The notes under the pieces are model-generated. The model saw only the letters and a list, made by a program, of their open reading frames with translations, was not told where the DNA came from and made no database searches. Source: Bacteroidota bacterium (lineage in GTDB: Bacteria > Bacteroidota > Ignavibacteria > UBA10030 > SZUA-254). From it: a stretch of DNA of 8,339 bases. The position numbers were made by a program, and so were the translations under genes. The DNA is taken from positions 1-8,339 of the forward strand of contig SCUC01000460.1 of NCBI GenBank assembly GCA_004322375.1, in the 5' to 3' direction. Below are positions 6,538-8,339 of this stretch, one piece after another (position 1 is the stretch's first letter; each line of letters starts with the position of its first letter).

Positions 6538-6681
6538 TTAGTTTACAGTTTTCTGTTTGTAGTTTGTAGTTTGTTCATCGTACGCAATCTCATTGGAAAT
6601 AGCCGCGATCGGTATGCCTATTGAAATATCTAAAACGTCGCCTTCTTCATCGAACATAAAGTTTAATTTTTCCTTTTCCAT
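6538..6681 (-). pseudogene. DUF2283-like protein, truncated (47-codon frame)
   Basis: ATG 6681 to TAA 6538. Residues 8-34 carry the DUF2283 hallmark FDEEGDVLDISIG followed by AISNEI. DUF2283 proteins are small beta-rich proteins of unknown function, usually 55-75 residues with a second half after the SxEI segment. Here the frame leaves the family at residue 34 and its last ten or so residues (TTNYKQKTVN) are a translation of the heptad repeat, so the second half looks lost. The start overlaps the cysS-like fragment by 19 bp in another frame. It could still be expressed as a short peptide. Confidence 0.5.
6540..6574. repeat. five phased 7-bp tandem repeats
   Basis: Read on the plus strand the units are AGTTTAC, AGTTTTC, TGTTTGT, AGTTTGT and AGTTTGT, in exact 7-bp phase and progressively more degenerate toward 6540. 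They sit just upstream (minus-strand sense) of the Mod-like start at 6534. The two rightmost copies are identical. Confidence 0.7.
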
Positions 6682-6725
6682 TCTTTTCTTTTTTCAACAA
6701 GGGTATTGTAAAGGGTTAAAGGCAT
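6663..6725 (-). pseudogene. second cysS 5' end, truncated after about 20 codons
   Basis: ATG 6725 to TAA 6663 gives 20 residues. The first nine, MPLTLYNTL, equal those of the intact cysS about 290 bp downstream, and the following EKRKEWK resembles its RRKEEFK. In the first 27 bases 21 are identical; the six differences are all third-position and silent, which fits an old or foreign copy that was under coding constraint rather than a recent duplication. It ends as it runs into the DUF2283-like frame. Confidence 0.55.
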
Positions 6726-6744
6726 TAGGTACAAATCTTTTAAA

Positions 6745-6842
6745 ATTAACCACGGAATACACTGATAAGCGCTGATACACACGGATACGTATGCAACCAA
6801 TCCGTAAATATCGGTGCTTCTTCCGTGTCATCTGTGGTGAAT
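6745..6842. repeat. imperfect palindrome of about 98 bp (CCACGGAnnACAC type)
   Basis: The left arm from 6745 (ATTAACCACGGAATACAC...) pairs imperfectly with the right arm ending at 6842 (...GTGTCATCTGTGGTGAAT). Near the centre ACGGAT (6781-6786) pairs with ATCCGT (6800-6805), and ATACGTAT (6785-6792) is itself palindromic. From memory, such 'CCACrGAnnACACrGA' palindromes are dispersed in many environmental bacterial genomes. It lies 54 bp past the stop of the peptidase gene and could also end its transcript, although no T-run is present. Confidence 0.6.
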
Positions 6843-6896
6843 ACTGAAACAGAAAAACTTGAGATATTTATTTTACCTTGATGCGCAGAAATCACT

Positions 6897-8339
6897 TCAT
6901 TTCATCCACTGCTTCTCAGTCGGCTTTTCCAGCGAGGTTAGTCCGTACTGAGAGAGAATATACGCATAATCGAAGGCAATTTCACGCAGGCGTTCATAGC
7001 GACCGGATGCTCCGGCATGACCTGCGCCCATGTTTACTTTTAAGACAACCGTATTATCATCGGTTTTCATATCTCGGATTTTGGCGACCCATTTTGTCCC
7101 CTCCCAGTAATTGACGCGCGGGTCATTGAAACCGACCTTCGCAAGAATGTTGGGATACTTCTGCGCTTTCACGTTTGTGTAGGGGCAATAGGATTTCATG
7201 TAGTCATAATACTCCTTTACATTGGGATTGCCCCATTCAAGGTATTCCTGCGCTGTGTACATTAACGTCGGATCGAGCATAGTATTGATGACGTCAACAA
7301 ACGGAACGCTGGCAATCACCGCCTTGAATAAATCTGGTCTCATGTTCGTCACTGCGCCCATCAACAAGCCGCCCGCGCTGCCGCCGGAAATCGTGAGCTT
7401 TTCTTTGCTGGTATATTTTTCTTTTATGAGATGCTCGGCACAGGCGATAAAATCGGTGAAGGTGTTTTTCTTTTTTAAGAGCTTGCCATTATCATACCAC
7501 TCGCGTCCCATATCCCCGCCGCCGCGAATGTGCGCCATTGCATAAATAATCCCCCTATCGAGATAGCTGAGCCTTACCGAGCTAAACGTTGGGGATGTTG
7601 AGGAACCATACGAGCCATACGCGTACAAATGAAGCGGGGCAGTTCCATCGAACTTCACGCCCTTTTTATAAACAAGTGAAATCGGGACTTCCGTTCCGTC
7701 GTCGGCTTTGGCATAAATCCGTTCCGATAGATAGAGCGATTTATCGTATCCGCCTAATACCTCTTGCTGCTTCACAAGCGTTTGCTCTTTTGTCTCGAGA
7801 TTGTAATCGTAAATCGAGGGAGGTGTTGTGAGCGACTGATAGCTATACCGGAAGATGTTGGTGGCATATACCCTGTTGATATTACCGAATGCGGTATAAA
7901 CCGGCTCCGGAAAACTGATATAATGAGTCGCACTAGAGCGTAAATCTGTCACTCTCATTTTTTGAAGTCCTTTTTCACGCTCATAGACAACCATAAAATC
8001 TGCAAAGCAATCCATCCCTTCCAGCGTAACCTCTTTCCGGTGTGGGATCACGTCAGTCCAGTTTTGTTCGCCGGGGTCGGAAACAGGAGCTTTCATCAGC
8101 TTGAATGTCGTTGCATCCTTGTTCGTTCGAATATAGAAATTATCTCCTTGATGATCAATCGAGTATTCAAACTCCGGGCGGCGTGGCGCAACGATTTTAA
8201 ATTGTTCTTGCGGATTTGTCGCCGCTATATACTGCCATTCATCCGAATTGCTCGCGGAGGAAACAATGAAAATGTATTTATCGCTGCGTGTTCGGTCAAC
8301 ATAGACTGTATAGAGTTCATCTTTTTCTTCAAAGATGAG
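6897..8339 (-). CDS. oligopeptidase B-like serine peptidase (S9A), 5' end outside window
   Basis: 480 C-terminal residues are present; the frame is open to the window edge, so the true start lies beyond 8339 and the ATG at 8096 is internal. Family members have about 690-720 residues. The first 200 or so visible residues are the end of the beta-propeller (for example TRSDKYIFIVSSASNSDEW at 18-36). The alpha/beta-hydrolase domain follows, with catalytic Ser321 (GGSAGG), Asp406 (GFNDPRV) and His441 (GAGHAG). RGGGDMGREWYDNGKLLKK (272-290) is a strong S9A signature. Oligopeptidase B cleaves short peptides after basic residues. The acidic stretch assigned to that specificity in E. coli PtrB (GEFEEWGNP) reads QEYLEWGNP here, so one acidic residue is replaced by Leu and specificity may differ. 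A signal peptide cannot be judged. Confidence 0.92.
   Translation of the reverse strand, partial: LIFEEKDELYTVYVDRTRSDKYIFIVSSASNSDEWQYIAATNPQEQFKIVAPRRPEFEYSIDHQGDNFYIRTNKDATTFKLMKAPVSDPGEQNWTDVIPHRKEVTLEGMDCFADFMVVYEREKGLQKMRVTDLRSSATHYISFPEPVYTAFGNINRVYATNIFRYSYQSLTTPPSIYDYNLETKEQTLVKQQEVLGGYDKSLYLSERIYAKADDGTEVPISLVYKKGVKFDGTAPLHLYAYGSYGSSTSPTFSSVRLSYLDRGIIYAMAHIRGGGDMGREWYDNGKLLKKKNTFTDFIACAEHLIKEKYTSKEKLTISGGSAGGLLMGAVTNMRPDLFKAVIASVPFVDVINTMLDPTLMYTAQEYLEWGNPNVKEYYDYMKSYCPYTNVKAQKYPNILAKVGFNDPRVNYWEGTKWVAKIRDMKTDDNTVVLKVNMGAGHAGASGRYERLREIAFDYAYILSQYGLTSLEKPTEKQWMK

Larger units (their letters stand above)
6437..6896. other. 460-bp remnant-rich gap between the peptidase and cysS
   Basis: No intact gene. 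From right to left it holds a palindromic repeat (6745-6842), a cysS-like 5' end (6663-6725), a DUF2283-like 5' part (6538-6681), a phased heptad repeat (6540-6574) and a Mod-methylase-like 5' end (6475-6534). A leader of about 38 bp then precedes cysS. A plus-strand reading frame at 6593-6775 lies antisense to the DUF2283 and cysS fragments and has no independent support. Confidence 0.7.

Noticed and set aside
6593..6775. Plus-strand 60-codon frame in the long gap
   Set aside because: It is antisense to the DUF2283-like and cysS-like fragments, which have family-like residues in the other strand; its own product is low-complexity Ser/Phe-rich with no recognisable motif.

Overview
The window (8339 bp, mid-range GC) holds seven protein genes: six on the minus strand and one (doxX) on the plus strand. 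Two of them run off the ends. The gene set, the near absence of Shine-Dalgarno sequences, A/T-rich leaders, and a TAnnTTTG-type promoter element upstream of doxX suggest a member of the Bacteroidota/Ignavibacteriota (FCB) lineage. This is inferred from style, not from a marker gene.

Layout, left to right: (1) 1-2087, minus strand, a tight three-gene unit read right to left: a membrane-anchored RsbU/SpoIIE-type PP2C phosphatase, a small helical protein of unknown function, and a CDP-alcohol phosphatidyltransferase cut by the window edge. (2) 2088-2271, an A/T-rich promoter candidate and a hairpin-rich element of about 109 bp whose outer end supplies the stop codon of the next gene. (3) 2272-4352, minus strand, a short, divergent Rho factor coupled by an ATGA overlap to an AlkA/OGG1-superfamily (HhH-GPD) DNA glycosylase. 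(4) 4404-4874, plus strand, a DoxX-family membrane protein transcribed divergently from rho across a 51-bp gap. (5) 4875-4978, a convergent gap with hairpins. (6) 4979-6436, minus strand, a complete cysteinyl-tRNA synthetase. (7) 6437-6896, a 460-bp gap that carries three consecutive 'gene heads' on the minus strand: a second cysS start, a DUF2283-like start, and what looks like the first 19 codons of a type III restriction-modification Mod methyltransferase. It also holds a phased heptad repeat and an imperfect palindrome of about 98 bp. (8) 6897-8339, minus strand, the C-terminal two thirds of an S9A serine peptidase of oligopeptidase B type, 5' end outside the window.

Most genes are housekeeping or common accessory genes. 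The most unusual stretch is the gap upstream of cysS, which reads as the scar of a lost cassette (RM methylase plus DUF2283) flanked by two cysS 5' ends. The second is the rho-glycosylase pair: this Rho lacks the usual N-terminal helical subdomain and part of the usual primary RNA-binding signature, so it is probably a specialised paralogue. I see no CRISPR array, rRNA, tRNA, intact transposase or phage gene.
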